A stretch of 51,480 bases of DNA. Source: Candidatus Cloacimonadota bacterium. GTDB taxonomy: Bacteria > Cloacimonadota > Cloacimonadia > Cloacimonadales > TCS61. Location of the stretch: NCBI GenBank assembly GCA_021735645.1, contig JAIPGP010000017.1, positions 1 to 51,480 on the forward strand, given 5' to 3'. The notes under the pieces are model-generated. The model ran no database searches and was not told where the DNA came from. It was given only the letters and a program-made list of their open reading frames with translations. Each line of letters begins with the position of its first letter. Within the stretch, counting starts at the first letter, position 1. Shown here piece after piece: positions 18,613 to 28,276 of the stretch. The position numbers and the translations under genes are program-made.

Positions 18613-19191
18613 ATGGCAAGATGGGAAAATAGTATTGAAAGTATAATTTCTATTACAAGGGAATCCAATTATTCTATAGATGATTTTTTTAAACCGAAGA
18701 ATTACCAACCAAAGACTGATGAAGAAAAACATATTTTTGAAGAATTTTCCCTGGTTACCAGTAGTATGGCAATCCTAATTAATATTGCCGAAGCAGATAA
18801 TATTCTTAAACCCGAAGAGAAAGAACAGATTATTAATGACATAATCTATCAATTAGAGCAAAGACCATACGAGCTCAGTAAACTTTCTGAGAAATTTGGT
18901 AAGTTTGAGAAAGAGATAATATTGAATATTTATGATAAAATGGTAGCTGATTATCAAACAAATAATCTTAACTTAGATAAAATTGTGGATGATATCTGCT
19001 TAGTTTACCAGAATAATCCCGAAAAACGTTATTACCTGATTCGTTTGTGTTATTATTGTGCCCTTGCCGATAATGATATTGCTAAAGCTGAAATGGATGC
19101 AATCCAAAATATTGCTGTAAAAATGCAAGTTCCTGATGAAGAATTAATACGGATTGAAAAAGAAGTTAAACTGGAACGAAAGAATAAGTAA
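18613..19191 (+). CDS. TerB-like helical protein
   Basis: A 192-residue, all-helical cytoplasmic protein. Two segments fit the TerB/DjlA-type repeat pattern of acidic residues: LINIAEADNILKPEEKE (about 55-71) and YYCALADNDIAKAEMD (about 155-170). TerB domains are small helical bundles often found with tellurite-resistance or membrane-stress systems and bind metal through conserved acidic residues. There is no ter cluster here and the gene stands alone with its own promoter and a GGAGGG ribosome site, so no specific role is assigned. Confidence 0.6.
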   Translation: MARWENSIESIISITRESNYSIDDFFKPKNYQPKTDEEKHIFEEFSLVTSSMAILINIAEADNILKPEEKEQIINDIIYQLEQRPYELSKLSEKFGKFEKEIILNIYDKMVADYQTNNLNLDKIVDDICLVYQNNPEKRYYLIRLCYYCALADNDIAKAEMDAIQNIAVKMQVPDEELIRIEKEVKLERKNK

Positions 19192-19197
19192 GTCTAA

Positions 19198-19240
19198 ATA
19201 AAAAAATACCTTGCGGAGGTCTGAATACCTTCCGCAAGGT
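19198..19240 (-). terminator. Intrinsic terminator for the 1279-residue protein gene
   Basis: The stem ACCTTGCGGA/TCCGCAAGGT (19208-19217 with 19231-19240) is followed, in the minus direction, by A and a run of T. In the plus direction there is no T-run, so it mainly serves the minus-strand gene. Confidence 0.75.
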
Positions 19241-19256
19241 CTAATTAATTATAATT

Positions 19257-22200
19257 CTATTTTATCAGTATCATTTTATGAGTTTTATTCACGCTCTCAG
19301 TTTTTAAGCGATATAAATATACTCCTGAACTGTACTTATCAGCCTGCCATCTATAAGTATGATAACCACTTTCGAATTTCTCATTATCAAGTCTCTGACC
19401 TTTTGCATTATAGATTTCCAGATATCCCGTCTCACCTTCTGCTATCTGAAATTGAATAGAAGTCTCAGGATTAAACGGATTGGGATAATTGCCTATTAAA
19501 CAGCTTACTGCAGGAGCAGAATCCAGGCTTACAGTTCTGCGTATATGATCAGTATTAAGCACAAGTGACATTGATATCTCAGCAAAATCACCGGCAGGGA
19601 TACTCAGAAAGTCACCCTGGATTTCATGTGCTGATGCTATTGCCAGAGTATTATTGTCCTGATTAAGTGCCATCAATAACCCTTTATCTGTAGTTTCCGG
19701 TTTTCCCAATGCATAAAGATCATCAAACTGCAAAGTAAAGGCATAGAGATCATGAGATGAGCTGAATATCAGACTGCCATTTTCTACCCTAATATCCACA
19801 TTTGCCGTGGGTGCATTACCTCTGAGCGGCAATTCTACCGGGAATATTTCTATAATGCCTACCACATACTGCAAGATCAGGGCTGCATCATAAGCTTCCA
19901 CTATATCATTTCCATCCACATCAGCTACAGCAAGTCGCCAGTCCTCCCAGGGCAAAGGAGCTGCCACAGGATCAAGTCCTACCACATATTGCAGAGCAAT
20001 AGCAGCATCAAATGCTTCCACCTGGTCATTATCATCAATATCGCCATACTGATGATAACCGGTATAAATAAAGCCCACTGTCACTATTTCAGACTCTGCC
20101 ATTTCATATACGGCACTGATCCCAAATTCATAATAATGGTTAAACACCAGATTTTCAAACTGAATATAGGTTTCTTCAGTCTGTGCTAAAAATGCATTAT
20201 CCCAGTAGATATTATAAAATAGTGCTCCAGGAGGAGCATCCCAGGTGACAAGTCCACCCTCGTCTGCCATCACATTCTGCGGCGGAAGTATTTCTCCTTC
20301 AGAGGGCATAATGATCTCTATTTCAGTGGTTTCACCCTCAATTACATTCACATTCATTGACACACTTAGATAGCCCTCCAGAGTTGCTGTTAAGGGATAG
20401 TAACCAGGAGGCAGTTGCAGCATAAAGTAGCCGAGCATATCTGTGATAGTGATAATGCCACCTATATCGATTGTCACACCTTCCAAAGGCTGCATATCAG
20501 TGCCATACACATAACCCAGTATCGTGCCTGTAGAAGTAACTCCCCCGGAATAGCAATACACCCAGCCATTTCTGCCACCGGCAACCACTTCCATGCTGCC
20601 ATTGCCGTCAATATCATGGATCACGCCAATTGCGTCCACAGGAGTTCCCACATAGACTGATGCCAGTTCTCCACCATTTACTCCATCCAGATAATATACA
20701 TAAGAACTGGTGAATAGAGTACCAACTACCACGTCATTTATTCCATCACCAGTGATGTCATCTATGCGGCTCAGATTCCAGGGCTGGTCAGCAACGGGCT
20801 GACTCCAGATAGTAGAGCCATCTAAGCCATCCAGCACCACAGCATTGTGAAATGTGCTGTGAGCTACGCTGATATCCGGGTAGCCATCGGCATTCACATC
20901 ATCTAATACTGCAAAACGCAGGATAATGGAAGTGCCGATATTCCCACTCCACAATTGACTTCCACTGGCAGCATTCAGTCCATAACAATTCCCGCTGAAA
21001 TCCCCGGCAGCAATATCCGGCACACTATCTCCATCAATATCGCCAAGCTGAGCCAGTGCCCAGACAGAAGACCCGGTAGCAGCATGCATCCACATCTGCC
21101 CTCCACTTGCACCATCAATACCGTAAATAAGTCCGGTAGTTTCATTGACATTAGATGCTCCTGCCACGGCATCAGGCACTCCGTCATCATTGGCATCAGC
21201 TATCCCGATCACCGAAAACTTAGGCCCAGCAGTATAAAACTCCCAGATAGAAATTCCCGTTTCAGCATCCAGGCAATATGCTCGCTGCGGTCCTGTGCCA
21301 TTGCCGTCATTACCTGTAGCAGCAAGTATATCATTCAATCCGTCATCATTATAATCATAACTGCAATCTACCTGGTAGACCCAGCCACCATCGCCATATT
21401 CCGCAGTATCATGCTCCCAGATCACCTCACCGGTTAGTCCCGAAAGCAGATATATTGTCCTGGCACCGCTGGTTCCTATTGCCACATCGTTATAGCCGTC
21501 ATCGTCAATATCTTCAGAAATAGACAGCCCTGACTGCGAATACACATTACCCAGCTCAATCTCCCAGACAATATCTGCCCACTCCACGGAATTGCCGTTA
21601 AAGCAACGCACATATCCATCTTCCGAGCAAATGATCACATCATCTCTGCCATCACCGTTCACATCCTGAATGGCACTTATCGCCTTGGGACTGTTATCAT
21701 AACTGGTGGTGATCTCATATTCCCAGACCTGCTCACCCAGAGTAAAATTCTGCACCTCACCAATTCCTGATAAACTCACTTCCAGAGGACTTTCATCAGG
21801 GTCATTACTTTCGATCAGCAGATTCCCCGGATAGCTGATTGCTAATGTAGGGTAAAACCAGACAGTTAATTCCAGAACCTCATTTGTCAAAAGTGTGATG
21901 GGCAATTGATCTAATATATTAACCTGATAATTTTCTCCAGAAGTATCTATATCACTGATAATCAGATCACCTGCTCCCTGATTACTGATGAGAATTGTCT
22001 CCCCTGTATAGCCATTAACCCGAACAGTGCCAAAATCAAGGGCAATAGAGCTAACTTCAATATCTGCATCAGCATACACTCCGCTACCCATAAGCTCTAC
22101 TTCTTCCAGAGGATTCACTGGATCATTAGAGCCAATTTCCAGCACTGCTGTGAAATCACCCCATGTTTCTGGAATAAACATTATCCCAATATATCCTGTC

Positions 22201-23096
22201 CCTCCGGGTTCCACGATCAATGGAGGCTGGAAGATGGGCGAGAAATTAGGATCAGGTATCTCAGCAGAAGTAATCATTAAATCTGCTGTACCATTATTAT
22301 ATATCGGCAAATTCTCTGTGGCAGTCTCCCCCACAACCACTTCTCCAAAATCATATTCAGTAAATCCCAGCTCTATCACAGGATTGCCTGTGCCACCTAA
22401 ATCCACCTTGTACAGATAATCCTGTCCTGCTCCCTGTCCATTATCGCAATACCATAAATATTGCCCGTCATATACTATTCCAGCCGGGTCCACACCCTCA
22501 GAAGCATGACTTTCTATCAGACTGCCATCGGTGGGATCAATTTTATATAACGCATCACCCCAGTAATCAGCCATCCAGAGATAATCACCTTCGATGCACA
22601 AATCCCAGGGCTGATTATCAGGGGCAGCAAAACTCTGCAAAATATTACCCGCATAATCTATCCTGTAGATATAACCATCAGGATCGTAGTAAGTACTCAC
22701 CCAGAAATCTCCCTCATCATAACAAATACCACTCATATAATGATCAGGAAGATTTAATTGTGTAATGATATCCCCATTCATATCCAGTTCATAGGCAATA
22801 GCGGGATTAGCCGCTGAGCCAGGATGGTCAGTAGTCCATAAATGCGTGCCATCATAAGTGAGCCCAAAACAGTCTCCCAGATTTGCTACAGTAAAAATGT
22901 ATTCCCAGCTTCCGTCACTGGGATCGATCTGATAAAATTCATCACCATTCACGCCATAGATCCCGCAATAAAGATATTCCCCATCCCAGGCAAGTCCAGC
23001 TGCCCCTTCTGGCACAATAAATGTCTCCACTACCGTCCATTCTCCTGATAAACTAAACACGATTACAAAAATCATCAATACTAAAAAGCGTCGCAT
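19257..23096 (-). CDS. Large secreted mosaic protein with dockerin-like and T9SS domains
   Basis: A 1279-residue exported protein. In order: signal peptide (1-18); a propeller of W..YDG..LW units (about 20-225); two choice-of-anchor-D/Hydin-like Ig domains (about 230-450; EYDFGEVVVGET, ALDFGTVRVNG); FG-GAP/VCBS-like units rich in DINGDG-type calcium loops (about 460-880); a carboxypeptidase-regulatory-like domain (about 885-950); FN3-like (about 955-1015); paired dockerin-like loops (GDIDDNDQVEAFDAA and ADVDGNDIVEAYDAA, about 1025-1090); a cohesin-like beta segment (about 1105-1200); and a T9SS sorting domain ending HKMILIK. It is single-gene, with GGAGG upstream. Likely surface-bound; no enzyme motif was found. 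Confidence 0.85.
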   Translation of the reverse strand: MRRFLVLMIFVIVFSLSGEWTVVETFIVPEGAAGLAWDGEYLYCGIYGVNGDEFYQIDPSDGSWEYIFTVANLGDCFGLTYDGTHLWTTDHPGSAANPAIAYELDMNGDIITQLNLPDHYMSGICYDEGDFWVSTYYDPDGYIYRIDYAGNILQSFAAPDNQPWDLCIEGDYLWMADYWGDALYKIDPTDGSLIESHASEGVDPAGIVYDGQYLWYCDNGQGAGQDYLYKVDLGGTGNPVIELGFTEYDFGEVVVGETATENLPIYNNGTADLMITSAEIPDPNFSPIFQPPLIVEPGGTGYIGIMFIPETWGDFTAVLEIGSNDPVNPLEEVELMGSGVYADADIEVSSIALDFGTVRVNGYTGETILISNQGAGDLIISDIDTSGENYQVNILDQLPITLLTNEVLELTVWFYPTLAISYPGNLLIESNDPDESPLEVSLSGIGEVQNFTLGEQVWEYEITTSYDNSPKAISAIQDVNGDGRDDVIICSEDGYVRCFNGNSVEWADIVWEIELGNVYSQSGLSISEDIDDDGYNDVAIGTSGARTIYLLSGLTGEVIWEHDTAEYGDGGWVYQVDCSYDYNDDGLNDILAATGNDGNGTGPQRAYCLDAETGISIWEFYTAGPKFSVIGIADANDDGVPDAVAGASNVNETTGLIYGIDGASGGQMWMHAATGSSVWALAQLGDIDGDSVPDIAAGDFSGNCYGLNAASGSQLWSGNIGTSIILRFAVLDDVNADGYPDISVAHSTFHNAVVLDGLDGSTIWSQPVADQPWNLSRIDDITGDGINDVVVGTLFTSSYVYYLDGVNGGELASVYVGTPVDAIGVIHDIDGNGSMEVVAGGRNGWVYCYSGGVTSTGTILGYVYGTDMQPLEGVTIDIGGIITITDMLGYFMLQLPPGYYPLTATLEGYLSVSMNVNVIEGETTEIEIIMPSEGEILPPQNVMADEGGLVTWDAPPGALFYNIYWDNAFLAQTEETYIQFENLVFNHYYEFGISAVYEMAESEIVTVGFIYTGYHQYGDIDDNDQVEAFDAAIALQYVVGLDPVAAPLPWEDWRLAVADVDGNDIVEAYDAALILQYVVGIIEIFPVELPLRGNAPTANVDIRVENGSLIFSSSHDLYAFTLQFDDLYALGKPETTDKGLLMALNQDNNTLAIASAHEIQGDFLSIPAGDFAEISMSLVLNTDHIRRTVSLDSAPAVSCLIGNYPNPFNPETSIQFQIAEGETGYLEIYNAKGQRLDNEKFESGYHTYRWQADKYSSGVYLYRLKTESVNKTHKMILIK

Positions 23097-23315
23097 AATT
23101 CCTCCTGCGTTTAGGGCGTCTTCGTATTACTAAATCCCTGACTAAGCCCGTTATTGATAAATTATTATCTCTTTCTATCACCAAACCAAATATTAATTTT
23201 CAGGCAAATCTTATCAAGAAATTTTATCCAGAATCCTGCACACGCCAAAGTATCGCAAAAAATATCGTAAAAGTCGTGAAAAAAAATGCATCCCACAATA
23301 CAGCAGCTACTGCTT

Positions 23316-23344
23316 TTGACAAATAAATTGACTATATCTATAAG
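23316..23344 (+). promoter_or_regulatory. Strong sigma-70-like promoter of the TPR kinase gene
   Basis: A perfect TTGACA (23316-23321), 17-base spacer, and TATAAG (23339-23344). The start codon is 38 bases further on. Confidence 0.75.
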
Positions 23345-23381
23345 ATTAAACTTCTTTACTTAATAAAGGGTGGAATATTTA

Positions 23382-25139
23382 ATGAATGAAATGCAGGATA
23401 ATTATACACCAGAAGAATTGGCAGAAATTTCCGAGAAATTGACAGGAGACATGCAACTGGCATTTAAGAAAAGGGGTACAGACCCTCAATGCAGTTATGA
23501 TCTATTAATGTCAGTGTATCAGCAGTCAATTAAATTTCAATTGCCGAAGCTGGAATTGAACGCACTGCATGCAATTTGCTCTATCAGTCACAATTTCGCG
23601 ACAGGAAAAAGTCCGGAATATTGGATAGATATTCTGAAACAGCGCGGCACAGAGTTTAGTGATAATCTTTCAGTTGGCAGGTCATATATCCACCGTTATC
23701 GCTGGGCACGTCAAGATAGCCAATATCTCGAAGCTGCCCGTTTTTTGAATCTGGCACTGGGATTTCTTGATCATCAGCTAGATACTGGCGATGTATCAGC
23801 CTGTTATACCGGTTTGGGAAATATCCATTTGCAGCTGGATGAATATGATAAAGCTGAGAAATATTACCAGCAGGCACTGGCATTATTAAAAGATAAACCT
23901 CTGAGAAACAGTTTCAACTTAAGGCAGAACATTGCCAGCCTCCATTTATTAAAAAAGGATTATGCCAAAGCCTGGCAAGGATATCATGACCTGCTTCCAA
24001 TTCTATCTGACTCGGATTTTTTTACGCGTATCATGGTTTTGCAGAATCTGGGTCATATCTGTCATGTAACAAACCAGCTATCAGAAGCAGTAGAATATTT
24101 TCAGGAAGCACTTTTTTTGAAACTGCATACCGGTTCTCACGAAGGACTCATTCGCACATTCTGTAACCTGATCAATGTATATATCAGCCTTAATTTACCA
24201 GATAAAGTAATTGAAAATCTGCAGAAGGCAGAGAAATTTTTATCAACTGATAACCTAACTGATCAGATTGAAATCATGCAGACTTACATTAAGTATTACA
24301 AAATGACTGATGACCTTTCCAGTCAAATTCAATATTATGAAAAACTGATAATTGCGAAGGATAAATTATCACATAAAGAAAACATTGTTCAAATAAACAA
24401 GCTTGAAGCCCAGCGACAGACAGATTCTGACAAAGATAATGGCAAAGTACAAAATTTACAGCATTGCTGGTCATCTATAGATGAGATTATTGCAATGATA
24501 ACCCATCAATGTAAACAGCCTTTGAACATAATCAACAGCCTGATGTTCAATATCAAGGATACCCTGCGCTATAATGAACTCACTGTGGAATATATAGAAG
24601 ATAAAGTTAATAAAATAGATGAACTTACCCAGTATTTGTCACAGACATTAAATGATTTTGGCAGTTTCTTCACAGAAGACAATAGTATAGATTTTCGCGC
24701 ATCTTCTGCGGTTCGTAGAGCATTATCATTACTTAGCTATGCTCTGAATAAAGAAAATGTGTCCGTAACTACAGATTTTGAAGCAGATTTTTCAATTCAT
24801 GGTTCACAAAATGAACTTACTCAGGTATTTTTTTATCTGATCAATAATGCTCTTGATGCTCTAAAATCTAATGAAGTTTCTCACCCGGCAGTTAGGATTG
24901 ATCTGGCAAAGAAATCCGATCATAATCTCATAACCATTTATAATAACGGTGGTGCCATCCCGGAAAACCTGATAGATAAAATATTTGATGCCTATGTAAC
25001 CACAAAAGGTGAAAACGGCACCGGACTTGGTCTAAATATCTCCAAAATCATTATTGAAGAGCATTTTAAGGGAAAAATATCTCTAAAAAATACTAATCAG
25101 GGTGTTGTTTTCATTTTGGATTTACCAGTAATTAGTTAG
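23382..25139 (+). CDS. Cytoplasmic TPR sensor histidine kinase
   Basis: A 585-residue protein without membrane segments. Residues about 30-330 are tetratricopeptide repeats (CYTGLGNIHLQLDEYDKAEKYY is a clear unit, then EAVEYFQEAL). The dimerisation/phosphoacceptor helix has His375 in MITHQCKQPLN. The HATPase domain has the N-box NNALDAL, a G1 box NNGGAIPE with Asn for the usual Asp, and GTGLGL. ATG at 23382 is favoured over GTG at 23370 because AAGGGTGG is then upstream. No response regulator is adjacent. A paralogue lacking catalytic parts follows. TPR kinases usually sense protein partners; the ligand is unknown. Confidence 0.88.
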   Translation: MNEMQDNYTPEELAEISEKLTGDMQLAFKKRGTDPQCSYDLLMSVYQQSIKFQLPKLELNALHAICSISHNFATGKSPEYWIDILKQRGTEFSDNLSVGRSYIHRYRWARQDSQYLEAARFLNLALGFLDHQLDTGDVSACYTGLGNIHLQLDEYDKAEKYYQQALALLKDKPLRNSFNLRQNIASLHLLKKDYAKAWQGYHDLLPILSDSDFFTRIMVLQNLGHICHVTNQLSEAVEYFQEALFLKLHTGSHEGLIRTFCNLINVYISLNLPDKVIENLQKAEKFLSTDNLTDQIEIMQTYIKYYKMTDDLSSQIQYYEKLIIAKDKLSHKENIVQINKLEAQRQTDSDKDNGKVQNLQHCWSSIDEIIAMITHQCKQPLNIINSLMFNIKDTLRYNELTVEYIEDKVNKIDELTQYLSQTLNDFGSFFTEDNSIDFRASSAVRRALSLLSYALNKENVSVTTDFEADFSIHGSQNELTQVFFYLINNALDALKSNEVSHPAVRIDLAKKSDHNLITIYNNGGAIPENLIDKIFDAYVTTKGENGTGLGLNISKIIIEEHFKGKISLKNTNQGVVFILDLPVIS

Positions 25140-25226
25140 AAATATAATTATGCACATCGTATCATTTATAAATTATTGATATTGAAATGCTCTTGTAAAT
25201 TTACTATTCATAGCGAAGAAAATTTG

Positions 25227-25255
25227 TTGACTTTATTACTAATGAAAATTAATAA
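25227..25255 (+). promoter_or_regulatory. Sigma-70-like promoter of the truncated TPR paralogue
   Basis: TTGACT (25227-25232) and TAATAA (25250-25255) are 17 bases apart. The start codon is 24 bases after the -10 element, so this gene appears to have its own promoter. Confidence 0.65.
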
Positions 25256-25278
25256 TAGCTAACAGTAAAGGAGACGAA

Positions 25279-26718
25279 ATGGATAAAATAGATTTGCTGG
25301 AAAAAGAAATGTCACTTGCCCAAGGTGCTAAAAAAATAGATTTAAGGCTTGATCTGGCATTCCTGTTAAGGATGAAAGATCCTCCCGCAAGCTTAGAACA
25401 TGCTCTCACAGCCTATGAGGAAGCCAAAACTGCCGGGGAAGAAAAACTGGAATTGCGAGCATTACAGCAAATTTGCACATCAGCTCTTTATAATAAAGAA
25501 TTTCAGGATGCAGATATCTGGATAGACAAGCTTGCAGAACGAGGAATAGAGCTTAATCATAATGCTTCAATAGGTAGATCATATATTATGAAATACAGAT
25601 GGAGTGTTCGGGAAGGAAAGCTTTCAACTGCCGCTGAATACCTGACAAATGCTCTAAAATTCTTAGACCCGGCACAGAACTTATCCGATGTTGCCACTTG
25701 CTATAATGGTCTGGGAAATATCTATTATGAATTAAAAGATCATCAAAAAGCTCTGAAATATTACAATCAGGCAATGCCATTAGTAAAAAACCTGAACAGC
25801 AATGCCTATTTTACTGTCCGTCAGAATATTGGAATAATCCATCTAATGATCCATGAATATGATCAAGCCTGGGAAATTTATCATAATTTACTGGATGAGT
25901 TACCTGCCGATGATATTGGAGCCAGGAGACTTGTACTGCTCAATCTGAGTCATATCTGCCATAAAGTCACAGAATTTGATCAGGCATTAGTCTATATTGA
26001 TCAGGTAATAAAGCTAAGCGAGGGACAACTTCCAACCCATAATCTAATCCGTCCTTTTTGCAATAAGGGATTGATTCTTATTGATTTAGAAGATTATAAG
26101 GCAGCTTTGAAATATATCCAAAAAGCAGAAACGATAGCTCTTGACTCGGAAAATCAGGCAGATTTAATGGAAGTATATCACGCAATGGTAGCGTTCTATA
26201 AAAAATTTGGCGAGCTTGAAAAACTGGTTGATTACCATGAAAAGCTATTTGAAGTTATGCAAAAATTGCTTAACACGGAACAACTAAGCGAGATAAATAA
26301 ATTTGAATCAAGACACCAGATAAACCTTTATCGAGATCAAAATGAAATTCTGGAGGACAGAAACAAACTTATTGCTGAGCAAAATAAATTTCTTAAAGAA
26401 TCAATGAAGATACTGCTAGACAAAGATACTGCGACTAAAATACAATTAAAAAATGCTTTTAAATCTAAGGGTCTTAAAGAGAATCAACTTACGGGTCAAC
26501 AGCCCCTGGCATCGATCAATGATAAGACTGCCGATATAGTTCAGCAATGGAAACAGCCACTTAATATGATAAAAAGCCTGGTATTCAGTATAAAGGAAGC
26601 TTATAACTTAAATGAGCTCACGGAAGATTCTATTGATCACAAAACAAAGATAATAGATGATCTCATCCAGTATTTAACAAAGACTATAAATGATTTCAGT
26701 GAATTCTTTAAGGAATAG
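25279..26718 (+). CDS. TPR protein with inactivated, truncated histidine-kinase region
   Basis: A 479-residue paralogue of the preceding kinase, similar along most of its length: WIDKLAERGIELNHN matches WIDILKQRGTEFSDN, and CYNGLGNIYYELKDHQKALKYY matches the TPR unit. A coiled coil (about 340-380) leads to a phosphoacceptor-type helix where the expected His is Gln422 (VQQWKQPLN). The protein ends at FSEFFKE, just where the kinase continues into its HATPase domain. After the TAG the frame reads NKDDW, echoing NSIDF in the kinase, so the C-terminal part has probably been lost. It keeps promoter and AGGAG ribosome site. It could heterodimerise with the kinase or be a decaying copy. Confidence 0.8.
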   Translation: MDKIDLLEKEMSLAQGAKKIDLRLDLAFLLRMKDPPASLEHALTAYEEAKTAGEEKLELRALQQICTSALYNKEFQDADIWIDKLAERGIELNHNASIGRSYIMKYRWSVREGKLSTAAEYLTNALKFLDPAQNLSDVATCYNGLGNIYYELKDHQKALKYYNQAMPLVKNLNSNAYFTVRQNIGIIHLMIHEYDQAWEIYHNLLDELPADDIGARRLVLLNLSHICHKVTEFDQALVYIDQVIKLSEGQLPTHNLIRPFCNKGLILIDLEDYKAALKYIQKAETIALDSENQADLMEVYHAMVAFYKKFGELEKLVDYHEKLFEVMQKLLNTEQLSEINKFESRHQINLYRDQNEILEDRNKLIAEQNKFLKESMKILLDKDTATKIQLKNAFKSKGLKENQLTGQQPLASINDKTADIVQQWKQPLNMIKSLVFSIKEAYNLNELTEDSIDHKTKIIDDLIQYLTKTINDFSEFFKE

Positions 26719-27030
26719 AATAAAGACGATTGGATTAATTTGTAATACTATGTCTTCTTGATATGCTGAACTTTTAGTTTCCAGTTCTTCACCTTTTTGT
26801 TGTACATCTTTATTTCATAATTTACGCAATTGAATATAAAAATAGATAAATTTCCAGTGGGGGTTATTATTCAGATGCAAGCGATTCCCTGTACCATCCC
26901 TGTGGGTATGAAATGATTTTTTTCGGCTTTCAATTTATAAACTTTGTTGTTTACTGAATTATAATTATTATACCTATTCTAATGATTGGCTGTTGTATGA
27001 TTGCTATTCCATTATTAATATCTGAAAAAA
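26719..27030. other. Intergenic, probable relic of the lost HATPase region at its left end
   Basis: The first 30 or so bases continue the paralogy with the upstream kinase (see gene ending 26718) before a TAA at 26743-26745. The rest is A+T-rich and shows no gene; the tRNA-Pro gene follows on the minus strand. Confidence 0.4.
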
Positions 27031-27107
27031 TGGTCGGGATGAGAGGATTTGAACCTCCGACTTCTCGGCCCCGAACCGAGCGCGCTACCGGACTGCGCTA
27101 CATCCCG
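27031..27107 (-). tRNA. tRNA-Pro (anticodon CGG)
   Basis: A 77-base cloverleaf on the minus strand. The acceptor stem is CGGGATG with CATCCCG, the D-arm contains AGCGCAGTCCGGTAGCGC, the anticodon arm is CTCGG-TTCGGGG-CCGAG (anticodon CGG, reading CCG), and the T-arm is GGAGGTTCAAATCCTC. The discriminator A and CCA end (27031-27033) are encoded. The C1-G72 acceptor pair is typical for bacterial proline tRNAs. Confidence 0.97.
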
Positions 27108-27234
27108 ACTGAATTAGGAGACTTTTTGAAGTATGAATTATCTGTCAAGATAATTGCAGAGATATTCCTATATCGATTGACAAAAAAAATAGTTAATCAT
27201 TTTCTTTCACAAAATCTCTGGAAGGAGGATATAC

Positions 27235-28275
27235 TTGAAGAAGATTTCACTAACACAATACGTAAAAGCAGCCGGCTGAGCAGCTAAGCTAAGTCCGGGG
27301 GACTTACATAAATTGATGCAGGGTTTACAACTACCCTCAAATGAGCAATTGCTTCTGGGTTCCGGCAGCAGTGATGATGCCGGTATTTATAGACTCAATG
27401 CGGAGCAGGCACTTGTGCAGACCCTTGATGTGATCACGCCGGTGGTGGATGATCCTTTTGTATTTGGTCAAATAGCAGCAGCAAACAGCATGAGTGATAT
27501 TTGGGCGATGGGTGGCACAATGCACACAGCCTTGAATTTTGTGGCTTATGATAATTGCCATCTCACTTTGGAGATATTACGTGAAATACTGGCAGGCGGG
27601 GCAGCAAAAGTGAAGGAAGCCGGGGGCGTGATATTAGGTGGACATACTATTGAAGATGCCGAGATGAAATATGGTTTGAGCGTGACCGGCATCGTGCATC
27701 CTGACAGATATCTGCGGAATAATACCACACAGCCAGGCGACATTCTCATCCTCACCAAGCCTTTGGGTATGGGCGTGATATCTACTGCTATCAAAGGTGA
27801 AATGGCTGATGAGGCAACTATTAAAGAAGCAGCATTTCAGATGAGTTTTTTAAATAAATATGCATCCGAAGTGGCAATACGGGTTGGAGTGAATGCCATG
27901 ACTGATGTAACCGGTTTTGGCTTAATGGGTCATCTGAATGAAATGACAGGAGAGCATACTTCCATCGAGCTGGAATACAGCAGAATCCCCACAATAAAAT
28001 CAGCCTATGATCTGGCTGAGTATGGATTATTCCCTGCTGGAGCGTATAGAAATGAAGAATATTATGGTCAATTCTGCCAGATAGAGATTGAACTGGCAGA
28101 CAGCCATAAGATGCTGCTGTTTGATCCTCAAACATCTGGCGGGTTACTGCTGAGCGTGAGAGAAGCTAAGGCAGAGCAGCTTATTAAGGAACTACTCGAT
28201 GCTGGAATTGAGCATTCACGCATTATCGGTAATGTGATCCCGAAAGAGGCATACAATATAAAACTCAGGAGCTGA
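27235..28275 (+). CDS. selD: Selenide, water dikinase, itself a selenoprotein (UGA at residue 15)
   Basis: A 346-residue enzyme making selenophosphate from selenide and ATP for selenocysteine and selenouridine synthesis. The frame opens at TTG 27235 after GGAGG and reads through an in-frame TGA at 27277-27279. It gives MKKISLTQYVKAAG-U-AAKLSPGDLHKL, matching the SelD active-site motif where Cys or Sec is followed by (G/A)AK. The essential Lys is residue 18. Downstream are GSSDDAGIY, DVITPVVDDP, NSMSDIWAMG, GGHTIED and FDPQTSGG, all SelD landmarks. A start at 27313-27316 would lose the catalytic residues. A SECIS-like hairpin follows the TGA. It is the first gene of a long operon; the GH31 gene starts one base after its stop. 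Confidence 0.93.
27290..27306 (+). promoter_or_regulatory. SECIS-like hairpin in selD
   Basis: A perfect 7-bp stem TAAGTCC/GGACTTA (27290-27296 with 27300-27306) has the loop GGG. It begins 10 bases after the in-frame TGA, and the loop is 17 bases after it. Bacterial SECIS elements lie within the coding region just after UGA and need an apical loop with G residues for SelB. Position and shape fit; SelB itself is not in this window. Confidence 0.75.
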
Positions 28276-28276
28276 G

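Noticed and set aside
20955-21437. Long plus-strand frame of 160 codons opposite the 1279-residue gene
   Set aside because: It is a shadow of a clearly coding minus-strand gene and shows no start signal.
26982-27287. A 101-codon plus-strand frame including MVGMRGFEPPTSRPRTE
   Set aside because: This is the reverse complement of the tRNA-Pro gene at 27031-27107, a well-known source of false protein predictions.
27313-27318. selD starting at TTG 27313 or ATG 27316
   Set aside because: No ribosome site lies upstream and the active-site Sec and Lys would be lost; the frame is open upstream through the UGA to a start with GGAGG.
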